Positions 47,299 to 59,112 of a stretch of 64,000 nucleotides of DNA are shown piece by piece. Position numbers and translations under genes: made by a program. Source of the stretch: Triangularia verruculosa (taxonomy: Eukaryota > Ascomycota > Sordariomycetes > Sordariales > Podosporaceae); NCBI GenBank assembly GCA_033296885.1, contig MU863968.1, positions 1 through 64,000 of the forward strand, in the 5' to 3' direction. The notes beneath the pieces are model-generated. The model ran no database searches. It was given only the letters and a program-made list of their open reading frames with translations, and was not told the origin of the DNA. Position 1 is the stretch's first letter. Each line of letters starts with the position of its first letter.

Positions 47299-48167
47299 AT
47301 GTAACGAGTAAACAATGGTTATGATTAAAGTTGGGAAAAGTCAATTTTCTTTGTTTGTGGGATTAGGGTTGACAGGTAATCAGCGATAGTGTAATGAACC
47401 TACCTAACCAAGCGTCCTTTCCATTTGCGTGATTACCTTACGAGAGGAACTAAGGAAGTTGCCATCTCTGAAGCGAGAAACTCAGCGGTATCAATCCGTT
47501 GGACTCAAACATATTTTCATGAAAAAGTTGGGCAAAGATTTAAGGTAGCATTATTCTCCATCTTTCTACACGGACAACTCACTGTTTAGACAAAAATTGG
47601 ACCCAATTGGGCATGAATCTTTCCGCAAAGGTGGACGGGGGAGGAGATATCCCGAGTCGAGCTCTTCAACCATTCGCCCATTTCTTTGTTGGCTGTTTGT
47701 TACTGACGCAGATTGGAAACGAGCTCCAAGCTAGCAAGCTGTCAAGCCGCAAGCTACATGCTGGTTTCGGACCGCAGCTCGGGGGTTGGTGTACGGCGTA
47801 GTGCCGGAGCCGGGATCGGTTGGTCGACGATGACCAGGGTTCCGCGCCTAAAATATCTATGGTGGAGGAGCAGGCTTGCTTCCAGGGAAAGTCTCAATTT
47901 TGATTTCATATATCACTTGTTTGGGAGACGGGAAGGGATGGCAAGCTGTTATCCTATCCATTCGACAGCTCGAACGAAATCCAGCGGCAATAAGATGCCA
48001 TCCGGTTGATGCCCAGCCCGTTGAGAACGGTGGATGTCGAGATCTCGCCAAGCACGCCGTGCAGCAGAGGCTCTGGGTCTCGACCACTGTCAGCCAACCC
48101 CCCTGGCAGTGAGGGGCACAGCGGGCGGGGGGCAGGTCTCAGCTCCTTGGTGGTGCCGCAGTATCTT

Positions 48168-48175
48168 TGACGTCA
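48168..48175. promoter_or_regulatory. perfect CRE palindrome TGACGTCA
   Basis: The full 8-bp cAMP-response-element palindrome, about 370 bp upstream of the GH63 start. CREB/ATF-type and stress bZIP factors bind this site. No expression data are available here. Confidence 0.45.
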
Positions 48176-48286
48176 CAGGCACAGATGGCTTGGCACTTGG
48201 GCTCCTACCAACACGCATGCTTCACCCCCACCACTGCCACACTTGGTTGAATTTTACCTACCCCAAGGACCATCATTACCGTCTTC

Positions 48287-48318
48287 GTCCGTCCATCCAT
48301 CCATCTATCCGTCCATCT
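48287..48318 (+). repeat. CCATC-type microsatellite
   Basis: Tandem copies of CCATC/CCGTC/CTATC in the upstream region of the GH63 gene, probably inside its promoter or leader. Confidence 0.6.
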
Positions 48319-48542
48319 GTGTGTGTCTCTCCTAAATCTGCTGTGTGTCGTCGACCTGCACCTGATTCGTTTCTCTCTCTTGCGTATTCGATAGTGAGCA
48401 CCGTCGAGGTACTCCATTCTCACCCTCACTAGTATCTCCACCCGCCCAAGCTTGGTGTGTCTAGCTATCCCGCCATTGTCTTTGGTAACACCGAGGCCGT
48501 TCTCACTCTTTACCGCCACTTCACCTCCAAGCAACACACACA

Positions 48543-51500
48543 ATGGTTTTCCTCGATAATCACGAGTACCTCACCGCAGAGGAGTCGAGACTCGATGAGG
48601 ATCGCAGGCGCCAGAAGTACTGGAAGAAATGGGGTTCCTATGTGGCGGAAAGACAATGGGCCACTGGCAAGTTCCCGCGCCAATATTGACCATGAATGTC
48701 TTCTTCTTCTAACGTTGAATTGCAGTCCGCGAGGATTACAGCGCCGATGGTGATGCTTGGAGCCGTGAGTTATGCCTCTTGTGCCATGTTACGGTGCTAC
48801 CCCTCCTGTTGTATAGCGGGATACTCACATACGACCTCGGCAGATTTCCCCCACGAGCATTCGAGATCCCGTGCATACCGATGGGGTGAAGATGGTATTG
48901 CCGGCGTCTGCGACACCCACGGCTTCCAGAACATTGCCTTTGCTTTCTGGAACGAGAAGGACCCCTTTCTGAAGGAGCGCCTCTTTGGCTTGTCTAACCC
49001 TCAGGGCAACCATGGCGAAAGTATCAAGGAAGCCCATTTCCACTTGGATAATACTCCTGTAAGTGCCACTGACACCGGGCTGCGACCCAGAAACTTTTGA
49101 AAAGGCGTGCGCTAACCACATGTGTCCCTGCAGACGGTAAGACCCTTTGTGCAGACGACGGAGCCAACAAAGCTTAACTTACACAATGTTGCAGCACTCG
49201 TACATGAAGTACCTCTACAAATACCCTCAAAAGGCTTTCCCCTACGAAGACTTGCTCAAGGAAAACGCCAAGCGAGGCAAAGAAGACAAGGAATACCAGA
49301 TTCTCGACACTGGCATCTTTGACGAGGACCGGTATTGGGACATCTTTATCGAGACCGCAAAGGAGGATGATGATCCGGATGAGCTCCTCTTCCGCGTAAC
49401 TGCATGGAACAGAGGCCCGGATCCTGCCCCGCTGCACATTGTCCCTCATATGTGGTTCCGCAACACGTGGGCTTGGGGCCGGGAACCGCCTGAGAACAAG
49501 CCAGGTATCGGAGTCGCGGATGAGAACCTCCTGAAGTCCAAGCATCACAAACTTGGAGACCGTTATGTCCTTCTCGCCCCCTCCCCTGGCGTCGGGCGTA
49601 GTGGGGAAGATGTGCAGCCCCAGTTCATGTTCACTGAGAACGACACCAACTATGAGCTACTTTTCGAGGGCAAGAACGAGCAGCCATATGTCAAGGACGC
49701 ATTCCACAGACATATCGTCGACGGCGAAAAGGGCGCCATTAACCCAGCCCAGACCGGAACCAAGGCCGCTGCTTGGTACACTTTCAATGAGGATGGCGGT
49801 GTTGGCCCCGGAGAGTGCGCAGGTTTGTTCACCTTGTTTTTTGTTTTTATTTCCTAGCCATCGCATCTAACGGTTTCACGCAGTCGTCCGTTTCCGATTT
49901 TCCCGCAAGCCTGAGACGTACCTCGATGAAGAGCAATTTGATGACCTCATCGAGAAGAGGAGAGAAGAGGCTGATGAATTCTACTACCACATCAGCCCCC
50001 TGCCCATGGCTGATGATCTTCGTAACATTCAGCGCCAGGCATTTGCTGGCATGATGTGGTGCAAGCAGCATTACCTCTTCATCTGGGAGGAATGGGCAAA
50101 TGGCGACCCCAGCCAACCTCCTCCACCCGAGTCCCGCAAGGGTATCCGAAATTCTGCGTGGAAACACCTTCACTGTGATGATATTTTGTCTATGCCTGAT
50201 TCTTGGGAGTATCCCTTCTTTGCTGCGTGGGATACCAGTTTCCACTGCATCACTTTGGCTATGATCGACCCCGAGTTTGCCAAGAAGCAGCTCGATCTGT
50301 TCACACGCGAGTGGTACTGTCATCCCAACGGCCAACTACCTGCGTAAGTACCCAACCCTGCTTATTTAAGATAATCTTAGACTAACGATTCACAGATACG
50401 AATGGAACTTTGGCGACGTTAACCCGCCTGTCCACGCCTGGGCCACATTCCGTACCTTCAAGATCGAGCGCAAGCTGTACAAAAGACAAGATCTGGACTT
50501 CCTCGAGAGAGTCTTCCAGAAGCTGTTGCTGAACTTCACCTGGTGGGTCAACCGCAAGGATGTCGATGGCAAGAACGTCTTCGAAGGCGGTTTCCTTGGC
50601 CTGGACAACATTGGCTTGTTCAACCGCTCTGAGCCTCTGCCTACTGGTGGTACTCTGGAGCAGGCTGACAGCACCGGTTGGATGGGCTTCTATTGCCTCA
50701 ACATGCTCAACATCGCCCTTGAGCTTGCCAAGCACCGCCGTATCTACGAGGATATTGCTAGCAAGTTCTTTGAGCACTTCATCCTCATCAGCGACGCCAT
50801 GACCTGGAGAATGGGTCAGAAGGAGGAGCAGTCTCTGTGGAACGAGCAGGACGGATTCTACTATGATGCCATTTCATGGGGTGGCCCCTGGATTCAGCAG
50901 CTGCCTGTTAGGTCGCTTGTTGGCCTCATTCCCCTTTATGCCACCTTGACCCTGGAGCCTGAGCTTCTCAACAGATTGCCTTCATTCAAGAAGCGCGTGG
51001 AGTGGTTCATGAACAACAGGTGCGATGTGGCTGAAAGGACTATGCACAGTATCCGCAAGCGCGGCAAGGGTGACAGAATCCTGCTGTCCCTTGTCAACAA
51101 GGAAAGGTTGGTCAAAATCTGCGAGCGCATGCTCGATGAGGACGAGTTCTTCTCTCCGTTTGGTATCCGTTCGTTGTCCAAGTACCACAAGGAGCACCCG
51201 TACTCGATGGATGTCAACGGACAAACCTTCAAGGTCGGTTATGTTCCCGGAGACTCGGACAGCGGTCTCTTTGGCGGCAACAGCAACTGGAGAGGGCCAA
51301 TCTGGCTGTGCGTCAACTTTCTACTGGTGGAATCGCTCCAAAGATTCTATCTCTTCTTCGGAAAGGACCTGGAGGTGGAATGCCCAACCGGTTCGGGTGA
51401 CTACATGCACCTGGGCCACGTGTCTGAGGAGATTCAGCATCGCCTGCAGCACATGTTTGCGCGCCATGATGATGGGCGCCGGAGTATCAATGGTAATAAC

Positions 51501-52131
51501 GATGTTCTCGACTTCGACCCCAACTGGAGGGATTACCTTTGGTTCTATGAGTTCTTCGATGGAGATTCCGGAAGGGGTCTGGGAGCCACGCATCAGTGCG
51601 GCTGGACAGGTTTGATTGCCAGAATGATTCACGACACCGGGTATGTTGTTCTTCACACCTTTTATTTACCACAGTCACTAACCTATCTTCAGTGTCAACT
51701 GCCGCCTCCCTCAGACCCCGCGCACTCCTTCTGCTGGTATGGCGCACTATTTCGACGACATCCTCCACCGCCACCTCGGCGGCGCCCAGACACCGCGGAC
51801 TCCCATGCTCTCGCCCCGCCTCCGTCGTTCCTCCACCAGCCGCTCCATCGCCGCTCGCAGCGACTTTGATCTCAACGATCTGAACGGCTACGAGGATGAG
51901 GCAGATGGCAGCTTCCCGGCCAGAAAGGGCTCCATGGCCGCACCAGTTGCGGGTCAGAATGGGAACAGCAATGGAAACCACATGACGCTGAGCCAGAGGT
52001 TGATGAGCAGAGAGGAGGACCAGAAGCACTTGCATGCGTATATCCACCAGCAGCTGGAGAAGGTGAAGCTGGAGAGAGGTGCGGACGAGTACTCTGGGGG
52101 CGAGGAGTTTGAGGCTCGTGCGGATGAATAA
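48543..52131 (+). CDS. glycoside hydrolase family 63-like protein (YMR196W type)
   Basis: Eight exons: 48543-48666, 48726-48764, 48844-49058, 49134-49136, 49195-49822, 49884-50343, 50396-51640 and 51693-52131; 1050 aa. It belongs to the cytosolic GH63 branch that includes yeast YMR196W, of unknown substrate, and not to the ER glucosidase I branch: there is no signal peptide or membrane anchor. Signatures: RQWATVREDYSADGDAW, AYRWGEDGIAG, THSYMKYLYKYPQKAFPYED, WDTSFHCITLA, YEWNFGDVNPPVHAW, and FYEFFDGDSGRGLGATHQCG of the (alpha/alpha)6 barrel. The first intron has a GC donor (GCAAGT). Exon 4 is just three nucleotides and supplies the conserved Thr of the NTPTHSY segment; the total length stays in frame either way. 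The C-terminal 130 residues are a disordered tail. Confidence 0.92.
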
Positions 52132-52456
52132 GAATGGATTTCAAAAGGAAAAGGGGAAAAGGAAAGGAAAGGGTGGATATTTTGTGCTTGTTGAGAAAAG
52201 AAAATAGTTGATAGAATAGATTCGGACATGGTGACTATATGAAATATGATGGCTGGTTTTTTTGTTTTTGGATGCTGTTACTTATGAAGCTTACTGTCAT
52301 ATTGGGTATCAAGTGATTGATGACAATATCTATCTAGGTATCTTGGGATGAAGAGGTGATTGAGGGGGGAGGAATGGGAACGGGAGAAAGGGGGAAGGAT
52401 ACTGACACAACGCCACATTCCGGAAAAAAAGTCATCCTTTATCTTGCAACAACCTA

Positions 52457-52527
52457 GCATCAGTGGTTTAGTGGTAAAATCCATCGTTGCCATCGATGGG
52501 CCCCGTGTTCGATTCACGGCTGATGCA
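52457..52527 (+). tRNA. tRNA-Gly (GCC)
   Basis: 71 bp forming a full cloverleaf: acceptor stem GCATCAG paired with CTGATGC plus discriminator A, D-loop GTTTAGTGGTAAAA, anticodon loop TTGCCAT with anticodon GCC, T-arm CCGTG-TTCGATT-CACGG. The A box (TGGTTTAGTGG) and B box (GTTCGATTC) are internal. No intron. T4 (52532-52535) and T5 (52541-52545) tracts follow as pol III terminators. Confidence 0.97.
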
Positions 52528-52531
52528 TTGC

Positions 52532-52545
52532 TTTTGAATCTTTTT
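52532..52545 (+). terminator. pol III terminator T-tracts
   Basis: TTTT then TTTTT within 20 bp of the 3' end of the tRNA-Gly gene, the standard RNA polymerase III stop signal. Confidence 0.8.
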
Positions 52546-53479
52546 GACCTTTTTCCCTTTCCCAGATTATTTGTTTCTCTTTCCTTCCCCACGTGTTTTT
52601 GTTTCATTGCTGTTCTTAGAGTGTGATGGGACTGCATGCAAAAGCAGTTTTCGTGTTTTGTTTCTTCTTTTTTATGTTTCGCTAGGAGCCTTATATAGAT
52701 AGATGAAGCCTTTCCTGTCAATCAGCACTCTTTGAAGTCGTTGTACACGGTAATTCCAGGCTACGGTATGTAACAATAATACTGAGACAACATGGTGCGT
52801 GTGGCCATGTAGCTGTGGCATGCTTGAGGGGGGCTTGGGAATATCATCTTTGGTAGGCCGATGAGGCAATCGGTCAGTCGGCTGTGTCCTGTTCACGGGG
52901 GCTCCGGCTGGCGTTGCTTGGGTTTGGGAAAGTCAAGGCGAATTTCAAGATTTGGTCTCGACTTCAGCTGCCATGGGATTTAGCTCGGGGGCGCTGTGGG
53001 AGGCCCGATTATTTTCATATTTTCTAATATGATGGTTTTGGCGGTGGGTGATTTGAACAAACTATTTCTAGTCTCCCTAAATCCTGTTGTGAGGGTGAGA
53101 GGGGAGATTGTTGTCGTGTCAAGCCACCCAAAGAATAGCCATCGAGTAACAAGGTAAGCACCAGGTGTGTTTGTCAGCTGTCCAGCTTAACAAGGCAAAT
53201 CGTCTATTTTCGACTCATATACACAGGGCGTCCTTCCTTTTCTCTTTGAAAGATTCAGACTTTTGACCGCGAGCCATTGGTGGTTTGTCGAAACTCGTGG
53301 TCCCCTTTTCACTCCTCCGTCCCCACCACCACCACCCCTATCATCTATCATCCATCACCTTTCACTCTTTCAAAACCCTCGATACTCTCGCAACTGACAC
53401 AAAAAGGGAGCATGTAAAAGGAAGAGGCTGAATGGCTCATGATGGTTGTTTTTAAGAAAGTTTTGTAGGTAAAAATAAT

Positions 53480-54490
53480 TTACAAGGTGTCAGTAAGGAG
53501 CTTGTTCATCTTGGCCAGCTTGGCGGAGACGGACAAGTCGATTGTCCTGTCGCCGACCTCGACGATGAGGCCACCGATGATATCGGCGTTGACCTTGAGG
53601 TAGATTGTAAGTATACACGGTGGGGGTATAGAAGAGAGAAACAGGGGGAGGGGACATACCTGGTTCTTGACCTTGAGCTTCTTGCCCTCGCCAACGTACG
53701 GGGACTTGGAGACGGCGGACTCGAGGCGGTTGAGGGTCTTGTTGTCGAGGGGCTATTCATTTGTCCCAACCAATCAGCAATCCTATCCTACCTATCTTTC
53801 CCGTGCCATAATGTCCCCAAATGAGATGCCTTACCTGAGCAGAAGTAACAATCATCTCAACCTCACCGCGAGCGGCGCTCATCAGCTCGCCAAACTTGGT
53901 GCACACACCAGGCAGCAAGCCCAAGCGGTTGTTCTCGGCAAGAGTGGCCAGGAAGTTCTTGACGGTCTCGCCCGAGGCGCCGGCGCTCTTCTGAAGCTCG
54001 GCAACGATGGCGGACCTGTCGGCGGCGGACAGGGTGGGAGCCTCGAGGATGCCGATGAGCTTCGGGTCCTTCGCGATGAGGTTGCCGAGGGCGTTCACGC
54101 CCTTGGCGGTGGGCTCGAGGGACGAGGTCTTGACGGCGGCCGTGTACTGCAGGAAAACCAAAATGACGCAGCTCGTTAGCCTTCCCGAACTTTTGTATAT
54201 TTATTTCCTCGTGTTTTTGTCCCGCTGTCCAATTGACCATTCCTCCCATAACCCCCAGTTCAATTGCCCTCCACCCGAGAAGTGTACCCCAAAAATGACC
54301 GACACCGGGAGACCAGCAGGGAGGGGCGTACCAGAGCGGTGGCATAGGTGCCGTCGACGCCGAAGAGGGTGACGGGAGCCTTGACCTTCTCGTTCGAGGC
54401 GGCGGCAGCGTAGGTGCGGGTTTGGGCCTGGATGGCGCGCTGGGGGGCGGCGGACCGCGCGGCGCGGAGCACTGCCTGTCGCGAGAACAT
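53480..54490 (-). CDS. ATP5: ATP synthase subunit 5 (OSCP), mitochondrial
   Basis: Four exons, 54490-54332, 54146-53835, 53752-53660 and 53593-53480, all in phase 0; 225 aa. OSCP links the F1 head to the peripheral stalk of mitochondrial ATP synthase. The N-terminus MFSRQAVLRAARSAAPQRAI, rich in Arg and Ala without acids, is a matrix presequence, probably cut near TRTYAAA. The mature protein begins VTLFGVDGTYATALY and has the conserved helical region. The C-terminus IIGGLIVEVGDRTIDLSVSA is the family signature, ending KMNKLLTDTL. Three introns within a 678-nt coding sequence is dense but usual for fungal ATP synthase genes. Confidence 0.96.
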
Positions 54491-54961
54491 GGTGACGGTG
54501 GGATTGGATGCGGTGATGCGGACCTCGAGTGTCGTGAACCTGAGCTTCAGTTTTTAGAAACGGGGTTTGGCTGCTCGGCAAAAGAGGGGTGCCTCAGGCA
54601 GAAAGCCAGCTTCGGACTGCGGGTGTGATGGGGCCAAGACCAGAGCTGCCGGGTGGAACCGGGCCAACTGTCAACTCGACTGCATGTTGATCTCATCCCT
54701 GCGCTCAGTTGGATCTCTTGATACTTATTTCATAAGTTGTTATTGCCAATTCTACTCCATTGGCTGCGAAAAAACATGCGATACCCGAATCCCATATTAC
54801 AAGAATCCTATTACATAGAGACAGAGCTCTCCGGTGCTGTCATCCGTACCCTGAAACCCCAAAGCTCCAAGCTCCAAGCTCTCCTCTGTACCCAAACGCC
54901 ATACGCACAAAGCCAACCATGAATTATGTGGAAACCACCACCAGTCCAACCTTGTCTATGA
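54491..54961. other. ATP5 promoter and MOB1 3' flank
   Basis: Both flanking genes are on the minus strand, so this 471-bp gap is the ATP5 promoter plus the MOB1 3' UTR. No further feature was recognised. Confidence 0.6.
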
Positions 54962-55926
54962 CTAGTCACTGCGCAACATGCTTTCCACCAAGTCGCCCAA
55001 GGGGCCCCAGAAGTCCTTCCCGCTGTCTAATTTATGCTCATCGATGAAGAGGACATACTGCTTGAAGCTGGTGTTCAAGTGGGGTTCCAAACCGAGTTCT
55101 CGAATGACTGGGTAATGGTGGCAGTAGATATGGGCGTAGACACGGTACATGCGCTTGAAGATCTGGCGCACAAGAGCTGGGAACGACTTTGGGAACGGTA
55201 CACCTGTTGCTGTTAGAGGGTATGCTTCTACCCCTGAGAGATGGCGAACCTACCGATACGGCTGGGAAGCACAGACTCGTTGTCAATGTTGCTCTGAACC
55301 CAAGTCATGAGCTGCTCAATGTATGCCGGCGCTGGCATCTTGGTAGGCCGCTTGTAGTTCTCCGAGTCCTGCCACAAGTACTCGAATTCGTCTGTGGCCT
55401 TCATCTCAGGGCAGGACTGAGGCGAGCAGAACTCGGTGATGGCCCCGTACAACAAGTTGATCTGGTTGTAGAAATCGACCACTATCCAATACGAGTCAGT
55501 CGGCGCATCGATTTGAGAGGTTTCGTTCGGCATCATTTATCGTACTGTTGACCGCCAACCACTCATTCTCATCCTCACCCTCTGGGAGCTTCACCACCTT
55601 GCGAAGACTCCCGCCGCCCAAAGTTGCTTCAGCATATTGACGAAGTTGGTAGCTGGTGGCACCTCCCTTGCCCGAGGCGCGAGGTCGGAACTGATTCTTC
55701 CGCGCGTGGCTTTGACATTCACAAGTTAGCAAACATCACATCAACTCGTGGCTGCGACTGTCGCGTGCATCGCACTGGGGTTGGGCTATGCGCCCCACGT
55801 CAAGTCGGAGAAGTGAAGTAGGATGGCATCGATAGCGGGCTACAAGGCCGCATCGTGACACTTTGCCGAAGCCGTAAGGAAACCGCTTCGGAGAACAACT
55901 CACACTGTATTTAGGAAGCTACTCAT
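54962..55926 (-). CDS. MOB1: MOB1 kinase-activator protein
   Basis: Four exons, 55926-55904 (23 nt), 55709-55546, 55481-55254 and 55203-54962; 218 aa. Mob1 binds and activates NDR/LATS-type kinases (Dbf2/Sid2) of the mitotic-exit or septation network. Evidence: SFLNTVHARKNQFRPRASGK, LRQYAEATLGGGSLRKVV, LPEGEDENEWLAVN, the zinc-site Cys pair in FCSPQSCPEM and His pair in YAHIYCHHY, and the ending GPLGDLVESMLRSD. The length matches the family. The first intron (194 bp) is the longest in the window and follows a 23-nt coding exon; the start was chosen because MSSFLNTV is the standard Mob1 beginning. Confidence 0.95.
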
Positions 55927-56930
55927 GATGAGAACCAGAGACACAGACTGTCTGTAGGATGCGGTGAACTGCAGGTCGCAAGGTGCCAAATGTTAGCGGG
56001 GCAGTTCGCTATGATGACGCAGCTAATGGGGGAAACTCCACCGCTGTAGATGCGGAGCAGGGCTGTAAAGTGACCTCTGGCGAAGACTGGCGATACAAGG
56101 TGCCAGGGCGGTTGCTCGTTGGTGGTTCTTAGAATGGTGGAATAATGCGATGACTCCAAGATACGGCGAAATGGTAAAAAAGTCCAAAGTCAACAAAAGT
56201 TAGAGCCAGCTGAGTGGGCGGCATGTTTACCAGCAGCCACATGCAAGTAATCCTGCCCTGCACAGCAACAGCGACCGGGCGGCTTGCCTGCGCCGTCGTG
56301 GCAGGGGCTGCAGTGCCGTTCTAGGGCGGCATTTAGCCCACTTTAGCGGGGTAGTTGGGCTTAATTTCCCCAAACATTGCCCACTTGTTTCAGCTGAACA
56401 GTGTTCAAGTTCCACTTCCAACACTCAGCTCATCATTTTCCACAAGTTGGGAAATACTCTCACAGCATTGGGAGTAGACAAAGACGATATCCAGAGTCTC
56501 ACTGGATGCTCAACAACTTTATCATACACAAATCAGTACAGCGGACATCGAAGCTCTCTTATTTACGGGATTCTAATCAGCCTCAATTCGACGACCGACC
56601 ATCCCGCTGCCCACTCTCCGATGTCCTTCCTCTCGCATCCTCCTTATTTGCTATATGCAACCATACGCTGAACATCTTGCCCTGTTCTGGATGTTACCAC
56701 CCCTCTCTACGACTCTGCAGTTCTTCCCAGGCTAATGGCCCAGTGGTCAATGGCTGAATATGAGTTGCCCAGCGCCCAGATCAACGGGTCACCTTGATAT
56801 ATTGAGGTGGGAGGAGAAACACATGGCTACCATGCTAGTTATATTGCCTGTGTCTACTTTATGTGATGGAGAATGTAGAAAGTCTGCTACATTTTTGTAA
56901 TCTCTGTTTTGCGAACTCCTCAGTGCCAAA
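55927..56930. other. divergent intergenic region, no gene seen
   Basis: 1 kb between MOB1 (-) and the secreted glycosidase (+). The + ORF at 56401-56757 has no family resemblance and lies in presumed promoter sequence. Confidence 0.55.
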
Positions 56931-59112
56931 ATGCGTACTCTTAATCTTCTCTTTTTGTCCTTCTGTCTGGCAGATGCCAAAGGGGTGCCAGTTGAGCAAA
57001 GACGCAGAGTAGTGCAGTCGTTCAGTGTACGCCGAAATGCCAGCTCTGATACAACCCCGTTACAGGTTGGCAATGGCAACTTTGCCTTTGGGGCCGACAT
57101 TACTGGCCTCCAGACCTTCAAGCCGTTTGCTATCATGTACACCTGGGGCTGGCACAATTTCAGCCTTCCAGCCACGCCAGGGCAAACTTCCATACAAGGC
57201 AGGTATTTAGTCTGGCAACAAGAGAGACCGGAATAATATCAACTGCTGACCATCTGAAGACTATACCGGCCTAGAATGGTGGACACATGGCAGACTTGTA
57301 CCATATGAGCAGCCAAACCCAGCTCAAAACGATATCTCGAACTGGCTCAGGGAAAATCCACATCGCCTCAATCTAGCCAATGTCGGGCTACACTTCGGCG
57401 GTGCCAAGGTTGCAGAGAGTGATTTGGAGGAAAAGACCCAAGAGTTGGACATGTGGTCAGGAAAGCTGACCTCTAGTTCTAAATACAACGGGTCAAATAT
57501 CGAAGTTCAGACCTGGGCTGACTCTGACTCTGATACTGTCGCGGTTCAGATTCAGTCATTGCTCTTGAAGAAAGGAAGACTTGGTCTGTTTCTGGACTTC
57601 CCCTACCCGGACAAGGAGAAGTTCAATGCTCCATTTGTGGGACACTTCAATCTCACAACCAAGCACAAGACAACACTGGAGAAGCTCTCACCTCGGAGTG
57701 CCCTGATCAAACACACCTTGGACGACACGAGCTACTATACACGGATAAAATGGGAGGGCAGCGAAGCGACCATCACCGGACCCCTAAACGGAACCCATCG
57801 TTACATTCTCACCCCTAAATCCTCCTCCAAGATCCAACTCGTCATCACCTTCTCACCCACCCCCATCTTCCCCAGGAACAAAACTACGTATCACCAAATC
57901 ACCGCCGCCTCTCGCACCTACTGGCAAAACTACTGGACAAAAGGCGCCTTCATCGACCTCACCCCAGTCAAATCCGACCCCCGCGCCCTCGAACTCCAAC
58001 GTCGAATCATCCAATCCCAGTACCTCACCGCCGTCAACTCGGCCTCCGACTACCCGCCCCAGGAATCCGGTCTCGTTAACAACGGCTGGCACGGGAAGTT
58101 CCACCTCGAAATGAACCTCTGGCACACCCTCCCCTTTGCCCGCTGGAATCACTTCGACCTCTTCCACCGCTCCCTACCCCATCTCTACACCCAGCTCCTC
58201 CCATCCTCCCTCTCCCGCGCCACAAAACAAGGGTACAAAGGAGCCCGCTGGGGGAAAATGACCGACCCCATCACCGGCCGTTCCTCTCCAGGGGAAATCA
58301 ACTCCCTACTAATCTGGCAACAACCGCACCCCATGTTCTTCGCCGAAACAGATTACCTCTCCCACCCCAACATCTCTACCTTACAAAAATGGGATACCAT
58401 CCTAACCGAAACCGCCAACTTCATGGCAGACCTCGCATGGTACAACACCACCACCAAACTCTACGATCTAGGTCCGCCAATGTACCCCGTGTCAGAAAAC
58501 ACCAACCCCAACACCACCACCAACCCCACCTTTGAACTCGCCTACTGGCGGTTCGGGCTTGACGTAGCCATCAATTGGAAAAACCGCCTCTCCCAGCCCA
58601 TCCCGCAGCATTGGGTCACCGTGCGTGACAACTTGGCTCCCTTGCCCATTGTCAATTCCACATATGCCACCTACGAGGGTATACCGAACATGTGGCTTTC
58701 CCCCGAGACCACATTCGACCACCCCGCCCAAGCCGGGATTTTTGGTTTACTGCCGCCCTCGCCGCAGGTTAATGTGACGGTGGTGAGGAACACAGCTGAG
58801 AGAATCAGGGAGACGTGGCGTTTGGAGGAGAGTTATGGGTGGGATTTTGCGATGCTGGCTATGAATAGCTTGAGGCTGGGGGATGTTGAGCAGGCGGTGG
58901 AGTACTTGCTTCATCCGGTTTTCGAGTTTGACGATGCTGGGTATGCGGTGGGAGGGGAGAGGGTGCCGACGCCGTATTTTCCTAATAGTGCGGGATTGCT
59001 GGTGGCGGTGGGGATGATGGCGAGTGGTTGGATTGGGGATGAAGGGGTAAAGTTACCTGAGCAATGGGTTAGAGAAGGGGCGGTGGTGGAGGGGTTTGTG
59101 ACTGCTTTGTGA
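56931..59112 (+). CDS. secreted six-hairpin glycosidase-like protein
   Basis: Two exons, probably 56931-57198 and 57260-59112; 706 aa. A signal peptide covers about residues 1-17 (MRTLNLLFLSFCLADAKG), and there are many N-x-S/T sites, so the product is secreted or vacuolar. The body resembles (alpha/alpha)6-barrel glycosidases: GNGNFAFGADITGLQTF near the start is typical of GH65/GH95-like N-domains, then NNGWHGKFHLEMNLWHTLPF and SYGWDFAMLAMNSLRLG. NGWHGKFHLEMNLWH resembles the catalytic-barrel entrance of such enzymes. Substrate unknown. The splice site is ambiguous: a GC donor at 57199 joins in frame and keeps EWWTHGRLV, while a GT donor at 57203 with an acceptor at 57293 is also in frame but drops that block. 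The coding strand turns from C-rich to G-rich at about 58760. Confidence 0.82.

Larger units (their letters stand above)
47299..48542. other. intergenic, promoter of the GH63 gene
   Basis: 1.2 kb with a perfect CRE palindrome at 48168-48175 and a CCATC-type microsatellite at about 48287-48318. The leader before 48543 is C/T-rich. No ORF or RNA gene is supported. Confidence 0.5.
52132..53479. other. convergent intergenic region around tRNA-Gly
   Basis: Holds the 3' flank of the GH63 gene, the tRNA gene at 52457-52527 and the 3' flank of ATP5. Positions 52900-53470 show no gene. Confidence 0.6.

Noticed and set aside
48283..48320. CCATC repeats as a CRISPR-like array
   Set aside because: Short tandem microsatellite with no spacers, in a eukaryotic promoter.
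49155..49190. Alternative longer exon 4 in the GH63 gene starting at the TGCAG/ACGACG acceptor
   Set aside because: It would enter the next exon in the wrong frame, losing the conserved HSYMKYLYKYPQ segment.
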